The notes: a model not told the origin generated them from the sequence alone. Counted from the first letter of the stretch, positions 1 through 5,939 are shown. The stretch: DNA of 6,422 bases from Armatimonadota bacterium (GCA_003542955.1 DPJP01000063.1:1-6422), one strand, 5' to 3'. Numbers and translations are program-made.

Positions 1-32
1 TATGACCCCGTGCACATCCCACGCCAACGGCC

Positions 33-122
33 GGGGTCGGGGCTTTGATCCTCTGATCTTGATGTCACAGGCGGGCATGCAGTTCGGCGCTGCAATATCA
101 AACGATCAAAGCCCGCGACCCC
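33..122. repeat. Long-armed inverted repeat (imperfect palindrome)
   Basis: The left arm GGGGTCGGGGCTTTGATC (33-50) is the reverse complement of the right arm (104-122) along all 18 bases, except for one extra G at 115 that would bulge out. The 53-base centre contains a further short pair, TTGAT (59-63) with ATCAA (97-101). The arms are too long for chance. No T-run follows either arm, so a classic intrinsic terminator is not supported. A cruciform, a structured RNA, or the ends of a small non-autonomous repeat are possible. I see no target-site duplication at the outer edges. Confidence 0.75.
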
Positions 123-124
123 TC

Positions 125-141
125 AGGGCACGTCCTGCCCT
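125..141. repeat. Small hairpin
   Basis: AGGGCA (125-130) and TGCCCT (136-141) form a perfect 6-bp stem around a 5-base loop, directly after the larger inverted repeat. No T-tract follows, so I do not call it a terminator. Its function is unknown. Confidence 0.45.
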
Positions 142-188
142 CTCGCCGTATCCCTTTCCCTCGCCCCTCATCTCTCGCCCCTGCCTCG
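136..188. repeat. Pyrimidine-rich tract with direct repeat
   Basis: This tract is almost all C and T on the plus strand. The 9-mer CTCGCCCCT occurs at 160-168 and again at 174-182, 14 bases apart, with weaker related copies upstream. It gives spurious open frames on the minus strand rich in Arg, Gly and Glu. No coding signal was found here. Confidence 0.5.
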
Positions 189-196
189 CACATGCG

Positions 197-226
197 TGAT
201 AACTTGATAACTTGATAAAATGATAG
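197..226. repeat. Tandem 8-bp repeat, TGATAACT unit
   Basis: TGATAACT is repeated exactly at 197-204 and 205-212, followed by the variant TGATAAAA (213-220) and a partial TGATAG (221-226). This is an AT-rich island in GC-rich DNA. TAAAAT at 216-221 resembles a -10 box, but no -35 box stands at a proper distance, so I do not call a promoter. Confidence 0.8.
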
Positions 227-300
227 AAACCAACAGACTCAGGGGCTCGTGCGGTTCCGGGTTCTGTCAATTCCCCGCCGACACTGTACTTTCGCAGAAT

Positions 301-320
301 AGCCGCAAAAAGCCGCAAAA
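301..320. repeat. Tandem 10-bp repeat, AGCCGCAAAA x2
   Basis: AGCCGCAAAA at 301-310 is followed immediately by an identical copy at 311-320. It is the second of four unrelated short tandem repeats in this gene-poor stretch. It has no associated open frame that I believe. Confidence 0.8.
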
Positions 321-393
321 TGGAATGACGCGTGTCTGCATTCACATTGCCGATACAGTACCAAGCGCGCGAAATGGTGCAACGGTGGAATTG

Positions 394-409
394 TGGGATT
401 CTGGGATTC
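394..409. repeat. Tandem 8-bp repeat, TGGGATTC x2
   Basis: TGGGATTC occurs at 394-401 and again at 402-409. The sequence that follows, GATTCTGAG (405-413), is the exact reverse complement of CTCAGAATC (521-529), inside the next tandem array. The two arrays are therefore linked as inverted partners about 110 bases apart. Confidence 0.75.
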
Positions 410-427
410 TGAGGAACCCCAACGCGC

Positions 428-469
428 TCAGGGCTTGATGCGATTCCGGAGTTCCTCGAACTGATCCAT
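428..469 (-). pseudogene. Possible remnant of a small gene's 5' end (four-helix-bundle-like)
   Basis: On the minus strand an ATG at 469-467 opens a 13-codon frame, MDQFEELRNRIKP, ended by TGA at 430-428. A GGAGG lies 15 bases upstream (489-485 on the minus strand), somewhat far for a ribosome site. The motif ELRxRxK near the N terminus is reminiscent of the starts of small four-helix-bundle (S23/PF05635-type) proteins, whose next residues would usually be a hydrophobic helix. Here the frame stops and repeat DNA follows, so if the resemblance is real the rest of the gene is lost. The evidence is thin: a short frame and a remembered family pattern. It may be chance. Confidence 0.22.
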
Positions 470-517
470 TGCTGCTGACAAGCGCCTCCGACGCGCCGAA
501 CCCGTTCACAACTCCAT

Positions 518-549
518 CGTCTCAGAATCTCACACGTCTCAACGTCTCA
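518..549. repeat. Degenerate tandem repeat, CGTCTCA core x4
   Basis: Cores CGTCTCA (518-524), AATCTCA (526-532), CGTCTCA (535-541) and CGTCTCA (543-549) follow each other at 8-9 base spacing. On the minus strand this reads as repeats of TGAGACGT. The pattern resembles the short tandemly repeated sequences found between genes in some bacterial genomes. Confidence 0.75.
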
Positions 550-570
550 CCGGTACGCGCGGCACCAGTA

Positions 571-591
571 CGCCAGGCGCCCCGCCTGGCG
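571..591. repeat. Strong GC-rich hairpin, REP-like
   Basis: CGCCAGGCG (571-579) and CGCCTGGCG (583-591) make a perfect 9-bp stem closed by a CCC loop. This is the strongest short hairpin in the window. It lacks a T-tract, so it is more like a repetitive extragenic palindrome than a terminator. It lies about 250 bases upstream of the lyase gene start. Confidence 0.75.
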
Positions 592-594
592 GTC

Positions 595-704
595 GTTCGC
601 TCGCGCGATACGCCCCCATACGCGCCTAGCATAAGCGGCCAGCAGGCCGTTCCGTCGTTGTGGAGGGGCCTGCCGAGGGAGCGCGGAGCCGTTTGCGAGC
701 GAAC
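595..704. repeat. 10-bp inverted repeat enclosing about 90 bases
   Basis: GTTCGCTCGC (595-604) is the exact reverse complement of GCGAGCGAAC (695-704). Between the arms lie the smaller stem at 636-649 and a pair GCAGGCC (642-648) with GGCCTGC (667-673), which would compete with that stem. The whole could fold as a branched structure either in DNA or in a long 5' leader of the downstream gene. I see no known riboswitch or leader-peptide signature in it. Confidence 0.5.
636..649. repeat. Small hairpin inside the larger inverted repeat
   Basis: CGGCC (636-640) pairs with GGCCG (645-649) around an AGCA loop. The right-hand part overlaps the alternative pairing GCAGGCC/GGCCTGC (642-648 with 667-673), so the two cannot form together. 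Confidence 0.4.
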
Positions 705-722
705 AGCGGACAGCCTGAAGGT

Positions 723-749
723 GGGGGCGAGGCCGAACGGCGAGCCCCC
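723..749 (+). repeat. Hairpin with tandem G-A internal loop, upstream of the lyase gene
   Basis: GGGGGC (723-728) pairs with GCCCCC (744-749), and inside it GCC (732-734) pairs with GGC (739-741) around a GAAC loop. The unpaired bases between the two helices are GAG on the left and GA on the right, which would allow sheared tandem G-A pairs in RNA. It ends about 90 bases before the likely start codon. No T-tract follows, so it is not a terminator. It could shape the 5' leader or simply be one more intergenic palindrome. Confidence 0.45.
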
Positions 750-825
750 TCAACACAGGACATCCCCTCCCCAGCAGGGAAGACTCCCGAGTAGGCGGAT
801 GGATGCTTGAGCAACACTGGATCGC

Positions 826-830
826 GGAGG
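826..830 (+). promoter_or_regulatory. Shine-Dalgarno site that favours a TTG start at 842
   Basis: GGAGG at 826-830 lies 11 bases before TTG 842 and 23 bases before ATG 854, and it is downstream of ATG 803. The other two genes in the window have GGAGGT/AGGAGG sites 9-10 bases from ATG, so this genome uses such sites. That is the reason for preferring 842. Confidence 0.5.
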
Positions 831-841
831 GGGCGTTCACA

Positions 842-3800
842 TTGGATTGCCTGATGATACGGCTTGCGACGGTCGCCGTCGGGCTGCTGCTGGCATGCGC
901 GGCATTCGGCAAGACCACCGGCCCGAACTACTATACGCAGGATCAGATCGACCTCGCTCGAGAGCGCTACAGAACCGACGAGGGTGTGCAGAAGCACGTG
1001 CAGAGTCTCAAGGACCGCGTCGCGTCCGTGATGGCGATGTCGGATGAGCAGCTCTGGCGCTTCATCCCGCCCGCAACGCTGACGCGTGCAACGTTCCTCT
1101 GGCGCGGTCAGGGCGACTTCCCGGGCTGCCCGAAGTGCGGGAAGGAGATATTCAAGGTCGGCGGCGGCTTCTACCCGTGGATCATGGATCGCGAGCATCC
1201 ATGGCAGGTCAAGTGCCCGAGCTGCGAGAGCGTCTTTCCGACCAACGACTTCTCGAGTTATTACGAGAATGACTTCCAGGGCGAGTGTGACATGTCGGGC
1301 GAGTACCCTGACGACGGCTCCGGGTGGGTGAGCCCGACCGGTCTGAGACACTACTTCGTCGGCCACTGGTGCCAGTGGCAGCGCTGGAACGATGTGCTCA
1401 ACGCCATCTCCGACCTGGCCAAGGTGTACCTGCTGACGGAGGATGAAGCGTACGCGCGGGCCTGCGCGGTGCTGCTGTGCAGGCTGGCGGAGGTCTATCC
1501 CGATACCAAGTACATCGAGCAAAGCAACTACGGCGCCGAGGGGCGAATCCTCCCGTGGTGCTGGGAGAACTCCAGTGTTGTGATGCCAATCTCGATTGCC
1601 TACGACAGCGTCTGGCCGTATATGCACGAGATGAGTGACCCCACGTTGAAGACTTTCCTCGCCTCCAGGGGCGTCGATAACGCCTGCGCGCGGGTGGATA
1701 AGGGCTTTCTGCAGGATGTCGCGGAGAAGATGATCCACACCAACCAGTATCTCTCGAACGAGGGCGATCACCAGCGTGGCTTCGCGATTGCGGCGCTGGT
1801 GTGGGGTGACAACGACCCTGCGCACGGCATCACGACCGATGAGATGCTCAAGTGGCTGGCGACCGGCCGCGGCAATATGGAGTACCTGGTGTGGAACGAC
1901 ATATACGCCGACGGCTTCCCGAATGAGGCCTCTCCGGGCTACTCCTCCTCGGTATCAACCAAGTCGTGGGAGATCGCACGCTACATGGCGCGGGCGGGCT
2001 ATGATCTCTTCGACAGCCCACGGATGGCGGCGACCGCGCACGTGTGGCTGGACCTGACCATGTGCGGGCTGCAGCAGCCGGCCATTGGCGACTACGGCTC
2101 GATCCTGGGCGGCGGGAAGGCCGGCTGGGACGCGCAGATGCTCAGATGGGCGTGGGAGCAGTACGGCGACCCGCGCTTCGCCAAGGCACTCGTCGAGCTT
2201 GGCAACCCCTCCGCAGGGCTCTACGAGCCGGACAGGCGCGAGGAGGTTGCCGCGGCGGCGAAGACATATGCTCAGCCCGTCGCGGCGGGCACGCGGAACC
2301 TCTCGCAGTTCGGGTGCGCGATCCTCGAGAGCCACTTGACGGCCAATCCACGCGCGCTGAGCCTCTACTACGGCTCCGCCGCCGGCGGTCACGGGCACTA
2401 TGACCGGCTCAACATCGAGCTGCTCGCCAACGGCCGCAGCATGATGCCAGACCTCGGCTACCCCGATCAGTGGGGCTCGAAGGCCCAGCAGTTCCACAAG
2501 AACTCCACCGCCCACTACCTGGTGCAGATCGACGGCGCCGGGCAGCAGACGATGGCCCGGGGCAATCTCCACTATCTGGCCGACCTCGACCAGGTTCAAG
2601 CGGTCGAGGCGAGCGGGGAGAGTGCCTACCCGGACCTCGCCGACACCTACCGCCGCACCACGGCACTCGTGGACATCTCCGAGACCGACTTCTACGTGGT
2701 CGACATCTTCCGCGTCAAGGGCGGCTCCCGGCACGACTGGCTCTTCCACGGCCCACCGCAGGAGGGGTTCGAGGCTGATGGCTTGACACTGTCTGAGCCA
2801 CGGGAGGGTACACTCGCAGGCGCCGGTGTCGAGACCGGCGCTGCCTTCGAGGGCGACAACCGGAGCGGCTACCAGTGGCTGCATAGCGTGCGGGAGGGCG
2901 CTCCCGAGGCGGCCTGGACGGTCACATTCCCGCCGACTGAGCGGAAGGCCGGCCTCCGCATGAGTATGCTGCCCGGCTGTGCGCAACAGGTCTACGCCAC
3001 ACAGGTCGACAGCCCGCAGCTCAAGGGCTCCGGGCTCCCGGAGTCGTTGCCGTGGATTGTCGCCCGGAATGAGACCGACGGGATGTCGACCTTCGCCGCA
3101 CTGATCCGTACCGTGCAACCGGATGACTGCATCCAGGCCGTCGAGCCAATCGAACTGGAGACGCCGGACGCGACCGGCGTGGGAATGCGCGTGACCAGCG
3201 CGGAGTATGTCGATACCATCTACAGCTCGCTCGATCCCGATGCCGAGGCCGGGATCGGCGCTGGGCTCACAGCCGCGGCGAGCTTTGTGCTGATCCGCCG
3301 GGATCGCGAAGGCAAGCTCATATCCGTGCACTCCGTCGGCGCGCGGAGCATCGAGGCCACTGACTTCGCCCTGAGCGCCAACGGCGAGCTGGAGGGCACC
3401 GTCAGCGCCATCGACCCGGAATCCAATACGGTCACCATCGACGGCTTCGAGCCGCTCGACGGCCTCGTCGGCCAGAGTGTGCTCTTCTCCAATGACCTCC
3501 GCCAGACCAACTTTCAGGTGGACAAGGTGGAAGGGGCGGATGGAAAGACCGTGCTCGGCTTCGGGTACGTCTCGGTCATCACCGGTCGCGGTGAGGTGCG
3601 CGAGGTCGACGATGCCACCAACACCATCACCACCGACACGCTCTGGCGCACCCATGGCATCATGGACATCTGGTCACCGGGCTTCCATCCCGCGCTGGAA
3701 GGGATGTCGCTGGTGAATGGCAACGGCTCGTGGCGTTCGCGGATCGACTACTGTCAGCTCTTCCCCGACCTCCCCAAGGAGTGGTGGCAGCCGGAGGCAG

Positions 3801-4978
3801 ACCGGGGCAGCATCCGGGTCGCCGCCGCGGGCAGGCTCAGCGATGCGTTCAAGCCCGGCGACCGCTACTTTGTCCATGCCCTCGCGCCGGGGGACAGGGC
3901 GTACCTGCCGACGAGTCTGGTCATGCAGGCGCAGGGCCCGGGCCTGTACCGGCTCAAGACGACCTCCGACGCGCTCACGGTGTCGGTGCCGGAGGCGGGG
4001 GAGACGGCAGTCTACAAGGCCACCGGGAGCAGGCCTTCCGCCGAGACGGTTCCGGCGAAGGAGCAGGCGTTCGCGTTCGGCCCCGAGCAGCTCTCCGGGG
4101 GCCGCGGCGTCCTGATACTCCGGCCTGACGCCGATGTCGATTATGCCGACTCCGAGCCGCCCGAACTGACGCAGATGAGCATCGGTCGCGAGCCGGTTCC
4201 GTACGTCGGGGGCATGGACCTCTCGGGGATGGGGCCGGGCAAGCTCGGGCTGGAGTTCTCCGACGCGAATCCGATGCAGGAGCCGGAGATTGCCCTCGCA
4301 GGCATCAGCATCGCCCCGGATGCCGCCGGGGTGGCGGTCGAGAGCCCCGAGAGGGGCAGGCTGGTCGTCGCCCTGGATGTGCCCATGCTGGCCGCGGCCA
4401 TCACGCAGCCGGAGGTCGACTACCCGCCGACATTGACCGTCAGCGTCCGTGACCGCGCCCTGAACCCCGTGGCCCGGACGGTGGAGTTCAGCATCTCGAG
4501 CATCGCGGAGGCGGCACACAACGCGGTGTTTCTGAGCGGTCTCGAAGCGGCAACCTCCGCGGCCCACAGCGGGCTCAAGCGGGACGCCGACTACTACGCC
4601 GAGCCCGGCTTCGAGCTGCGCGGGCGGCACTTCGCCAAGGGGATCATGATCTGCCCACGCAAGGACGGCCCCTCGGAGGCGGTCTACGAGATCTCGGCTC
4701 ATCCCGGCTTCCGGGTCTTCCGGGCCATCATCGGCGTCGAGGACACGACCACCTCGCACGGGTCGGTGACCTTCGAGGTGCATGCCGATGACGGCGCGGG
4801 AGGCTGGAAGCTGCTCTACTGCAGCGACACCGTACGCGGCGGTGGAGCGGTGAAGGCAATCACCGTAGACCTGGGCGAGGCAAGCAAGCTTCGCCTCGTC
4901 TGCACCGACGGCGGCGACGGCCACAGCTCGGATCACGCAACCTGGGCGAACGCACGGCTGGAGACGAGGGCCGAGTGA
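842..4978 (+). CDS. Exported heparinase II/III-like polysaccharide lyase with C-terminal NPCBM domain
   Basis: Probable beta-eliminating lyase on uronic-acid polysaccharide, exported. Residues are numbered from TTG 842 (1378 aa); ATG 854 and ATG 803 are alternative starts. The leader MIRLATVAVGLLLACAAFG fits a signal peptide, and LLLAC (Cys19) also fits a lipobox, so it may be a lipoprotein. Order: alpha-helical region about 27-467, with CPKC (96-99) and CPSC (125-128) forming a four-cysteine zinc-knuckle-like insertion; heparinase II/III beta domain about 487-707 with GGHGHYD (515-521), Asp537 in MMPDLGY, and His558 in STAHYLVQIDG. By family analogy His517 is catalytic, His519, Asp537 and His558 bind metal, and Tyr367 (DGFPNEASPGY) is the likely base. 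Then come duplicated beta modules (848-897, 913-973), an Ig-like stretch (about 1104-1218), and NPCBM (1227-1375) ending DGGDGHSSDHATWANARLE. It is much longer than simple lyases of this family. The substrate is not determinable from sequence. The frame is intact throughout. Confidence 0.9.
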   Translation: MDCLMIRLATVAVGLLLACAAFGKTTGPNYYTQDQIDLARERYRTDEGVQKHVQSLKDRVASVMAMSDEQLWRFIPPATLTRATFLWRGQGDFPGCPKCGKEIFKVGGGFYPWIMDREHPWQVKCPSCESVFPTNDFSSYYENDFQGECDMSGEYPDDGSGWVSPTGLRHYFVGHWCQWQRWNDVLNAISDLAKVYLLTEDEAYARACAVLLCRLAEVYPDTKYIEQSNYGAEGRILPWCWENSSVVMPISIAYDSVWPYMHEMSDPTLKTFLASRGVDNACARVDKGFLQDVAEKMIHTNQYLSNEGDHQRGFAIAALVWGDNDPAHGITTDEMLKWLATGRGNMEYLVWNDIYADGFPNEASPGYSSSVSTKSWEIARYMARAGYDLFDSPRMAATAHVWLDLTMCGLQQPAIGDYGSILGGGKAGWDAQMLRWAWEQYGDPRFAKALVELGNPSAGLYEPDRREEVAAAAKTYAQPVAAGTRNLSQFGCAILESHLTANPRALSLYYGSAAGGHGHYDRLNIELLANGRSMMPDLGYPDQWGSKAQQFHKNSTAHYLVQIDGAGQQTMARGNLHYLADLDQVQAVEASGESAYPDLADTYRRTTALVDISETDFYVVDIFRVKGGSRHDWLFHGPPQEGFEADGLTLSEPREGTLAGAGVETGAAFEGDNRSGYQWLHSVREGAPEAAWTVTFPPTERKAGLRMSMLPGCAQQVYATQVDSPQLKGSGLPESLPWIVARNETDGMSTFAALIRTVQPDDCIQAVEPIELETPDATGVGMRVTSAEYVDTIYSSLDPDAEAGIGAGLTAAASFVLIRRDREGKLISVHSVGARSIEATDFALSANGELEGTVSAIDPESNTVTIDGFEPLDGLVGQSVLFSNDLRQTNFQVDKVEGADGKTVLGFGYVSVITGRGEVREVDDATNTITTDTLWRTHGIMDIWSPGFHPALEGMSLVNGNGSWRSRIDYCQLFPDLPKEWWQPEADRGSIRVAAAGRLSDAFKPGDRYFVHALAPGDRAYLPTSLVMQAQGPGLYRLKTTSDALTVSVPEAGETAVYKATGSRPSAETVPAKEQAFAFGPEQLSGGRGVLILRPDADVDYADSEPPELTQMSIGREPVPYVGGMDLSGMGPGKLGLEFSDANPMQEPEIALAGISIAPDAAGVAVESPERGRLVVALDVPMLAAAITQPEVDYPPTLTVSVRDRALNPVARTVEFSISSIAEAAHNAVFLSGLEAATSAAHSGLKRDADYYAEPGFELRGRHFAKGIMICPRKDGPSEAVYEISAHPGFRVFRAIIGVEDTTTSHGSVTFEVHADDGAGGWKLLYCSDTVRGGGAVKAITVDLGEASKLRLVCTDGGDGHSSDHATWANARLETRAE

Positions 4979-5006
4979 CCGCACTGCTCCCGGCGTCGGC
5001 TCTCCC
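4979..5006. other. Convergent intergenic gap with no visible terminator
   Basis: Only 28 bases separate the lyase stop codon (TGA 4976-4978) from the stop of the opposing gene (TAG, 5009-5007 on the minus strand). I see no stem-loop or T-run on either strand. Transcripts from the two sides must therefore end by another route or overlap at their 3' ends. Confidence 0.6.
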
Positions 5007-5762
5007 CTACCTCGTCTTGAAGCTCCACCCGTACGGCAGGAGTGGGCGACCCTTCGTATCCTTGTAGCCGAAGTAGACTATGTCATTGATGCCGAGCGAG
5101 TAGACGGTATTCGGGGCCAGCCGGACGGGCAGCGTTGCCGAGAGCCTGTCGGCGCTCAACGTCGGCGGTGGACCCCCGCGGTACCCGGGGTACTGCCCGC
5201 TGCCCTGCTGCAGAACCCATGAGTGGTCTCCCGGCGCGATCGGCCGGTTGAATGTGACGGTGACCTCGCTCAGCGCAGGGTCTACGCCCTCCGCGGCCTG
5301 CGGCGGGGTGCAGTCGACCACATAGGGCGGAAAGTCATCCTCGGTGCGCTCCCCGGTTGCGAACACCAGGGCGAAGTTGAGCGCCGCGATGCCGTCGGCG
5401 GATACGAACTCGCGCCCCTTGGAGGTATTCACGGTGAGTGCGTAGGTCACATCCGGCAGGAGCGTGACCGGCAGCGTGCAGGTGACGCCGTCATCACTCC
5501 AGGAGGCCCGCGCATCCTGCGTCGAGGGGTACACACCGGCCCAGCGCAGTGATCCGAAGCCGAAGGGGCCCTGCGTGGTCATCGGTCTGTCGAAGGTGAC
5601 GCTGATCGAGGTGAGCCCCGGGTCGACGTTGGCCGCAAACTGCTCGGGGGCCGTCGCGATCACGCGAGGGGGAAGCCCGGCCTGTTGCGCCCCGACGACG
5701 GAGGCTGCCATGATGATGACGACAAGTGACAGAGAGGCTCCGACAAGGTGGCGATAGAACAT
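5007..5762 (-). CDS. Secreted protein of two tandem Big_5 (Ig-like) domains
   Basis: The product has 251 residues. MFYRHLVGASLSLVVIIMAA, followed by SVVGA-QQ, is a clear signal peptide with likely cleavage after Ala25. The mature protein is two copies of one domain. Copy 1 (31-137) opens PPRVIATAPEQFAANVDPGL and has SVTFDRPM; copy 2 (145-250) opens PPYVVDCTPPQAAEGVDPAL and has TVTFNRPI. Both continue with a LPVxLxPxxxYxLxxN strand and end near FATG or FKTR. This is the pattern of Big_5 (PF13205), an immunoglobulin-like fold used as a spacer or adhesive module in surface proteins. No catalytic domain or anchor is visible, so its role is unknown; binding to cell surface or glycan is an inference. 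The start is supported by GGAGGT on the minus strand (5778-5773), 10 bases from the ATG. It faces the lyase gene tail to tail. Confidence 0.88.
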   Translation of the reverse strand: MFYRHLVGASLSLVVIIMAASVVGAQQAGLPPRVIATAPEQFAANVDPGLTSISVTFDRPMTTQGPFGFGSLRWAGVYPSTQDARASWSDDGVTCTLPVTLLPDVTYALTVNTSKGREFVSADGIAALNFALVFATGERTEDDFPPYVVDCTPPQAAEGVDPALSEVTVTFNRPIAPGDHSWVLQQGSGQYPGYRGGPPPTLSADRLSATLPVRLAPNTVYSLGINDIVYFGYKDTKGRPLLPYGWSFKTR

Positions 5763-5772
5763 GGCAGTTCGG

Positions 5773-5778
5773 ACCTCC
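5773..5778 (-). promoter_or_regulatory. Shine-Dalgarno site of the Big_5 gene
   Basis: ACCTCC on the plus strand reads GGAGGT on the minus strand and stands 10 bases before the ATG at 5762. It fixes the start of the minus-strand gene well. Confidence 0.75.
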
Positions 5779-5924
5779 AGCGGGTCATTGCCCGAGCAAG
5801 ACGCCTATGCTGCAGACATGCTTCGTGTTGGAGGGCGTGGACTCCTGCCGGGTTCACGCTGGAGGAGATGCGCGCCCGGCGCCGAAGTGATACGCACACG
5901 TCGGCATCCCGCCAGACCTGAGCG

Positions 5925-5930
5925 AGGAGG
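5925..5930 (+). promoter_or_regulatory. Shine-Dalgarno site of the partial 3' gene
   Basis: AGGAGG ends 9 bases before ATG 5940. An in-frame TGA at 5919-5921 closes the frame just upstream, so no longer N terminus is possible with this reading frame. Together these settle the start. Confidence 0.75.
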
Positions 5931-5939
5931 CATCAGGAG

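Larger units (their letters stand above)
227..841. other. Gene-poor region upstream of the lyase gene
   Basis: Apart from the repeats, hairpins and possible gene remnant listed separately, I see no credible gene here. Open frames in this stretch are rich in Arg, Pro and Ser, lack ribosome sites and do not resemble any family I know. No convincing sigma-70-type promoter for the lyase gene was found, though one must lie somewhere in this stretch or upstream. Confidence 0.5.
5763..5939. promoter_or_regulatory. Divergent intergenic region between two secreted-protein genes
   Basis: The 177-base spacer must hold the promoters of both the minus-strand Big_5 gene and the plus-strand partial gene. 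I could not find a convincing -35/-10 pair on either strand. Small palindromes are CGGCGCCG (5877-5884) and a near-palindrome around CTGCAG (5807-5819), ATG-CTGCAG-A-CAT with one bulged base. Either could be an operator, but neither is long enough to claim. Confidence 0.4.

Noticed and set aside
33..122. Intrinsic terminator of a gene left of the window
   Set aside because: The loop is 53 bases and no T-run follows the right arm on the plus strand, nor is there one on the minus strand. No coding sequence is visible to the left.
204..221. Promoter from TTGATA and TAAAAT
   Set aside because: Both boxes arise from the TGATAACT tandem repeat and their spacing is far from 16-18 bases.
106..345. 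Minus-strand open frame of 79 codons
   Set aside because: Its C-terminal half is a translation of the pyrimidine-rich tract (Arg, Gly, Glu repeats) and it crosses two tandem repeats. No sign of selection for coding.
197..549. CRISPR array or replication iterons
   Set aside because: Units are only 8-10 bp, adjacent to each other without spacers, and of four different sequences. No cas gene, initiator gene or DnaA-box cluster is present.
469..810. Plus-strand open frame of 113 codons upstream of the lyase
   Set aside because: Low-complexity Pro, Arg and Ser composition, passes through tandem repeats and hairpins, and no Shine-Dalgarno site.
547..918. Minus-strand open frame of 123 codons across the hairpin region
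   Set aside because: Its sequence is set by the palindromes and by the antisense of the lyase start. It has no ribosome site, no family resemblance, and overlaps a confident gene.
1955..3655. Long minus-strand open frame of 566 codons inside the lyase gene (also 626-1825 and 3674-4984)
   Set aside because: These are antisense frames kept open by GC-rich codon bias of the plus-strand gene. They show no recognisable domain, no signal peptide and no ribosome site, while the plus-strand protein has clear domains throughout.
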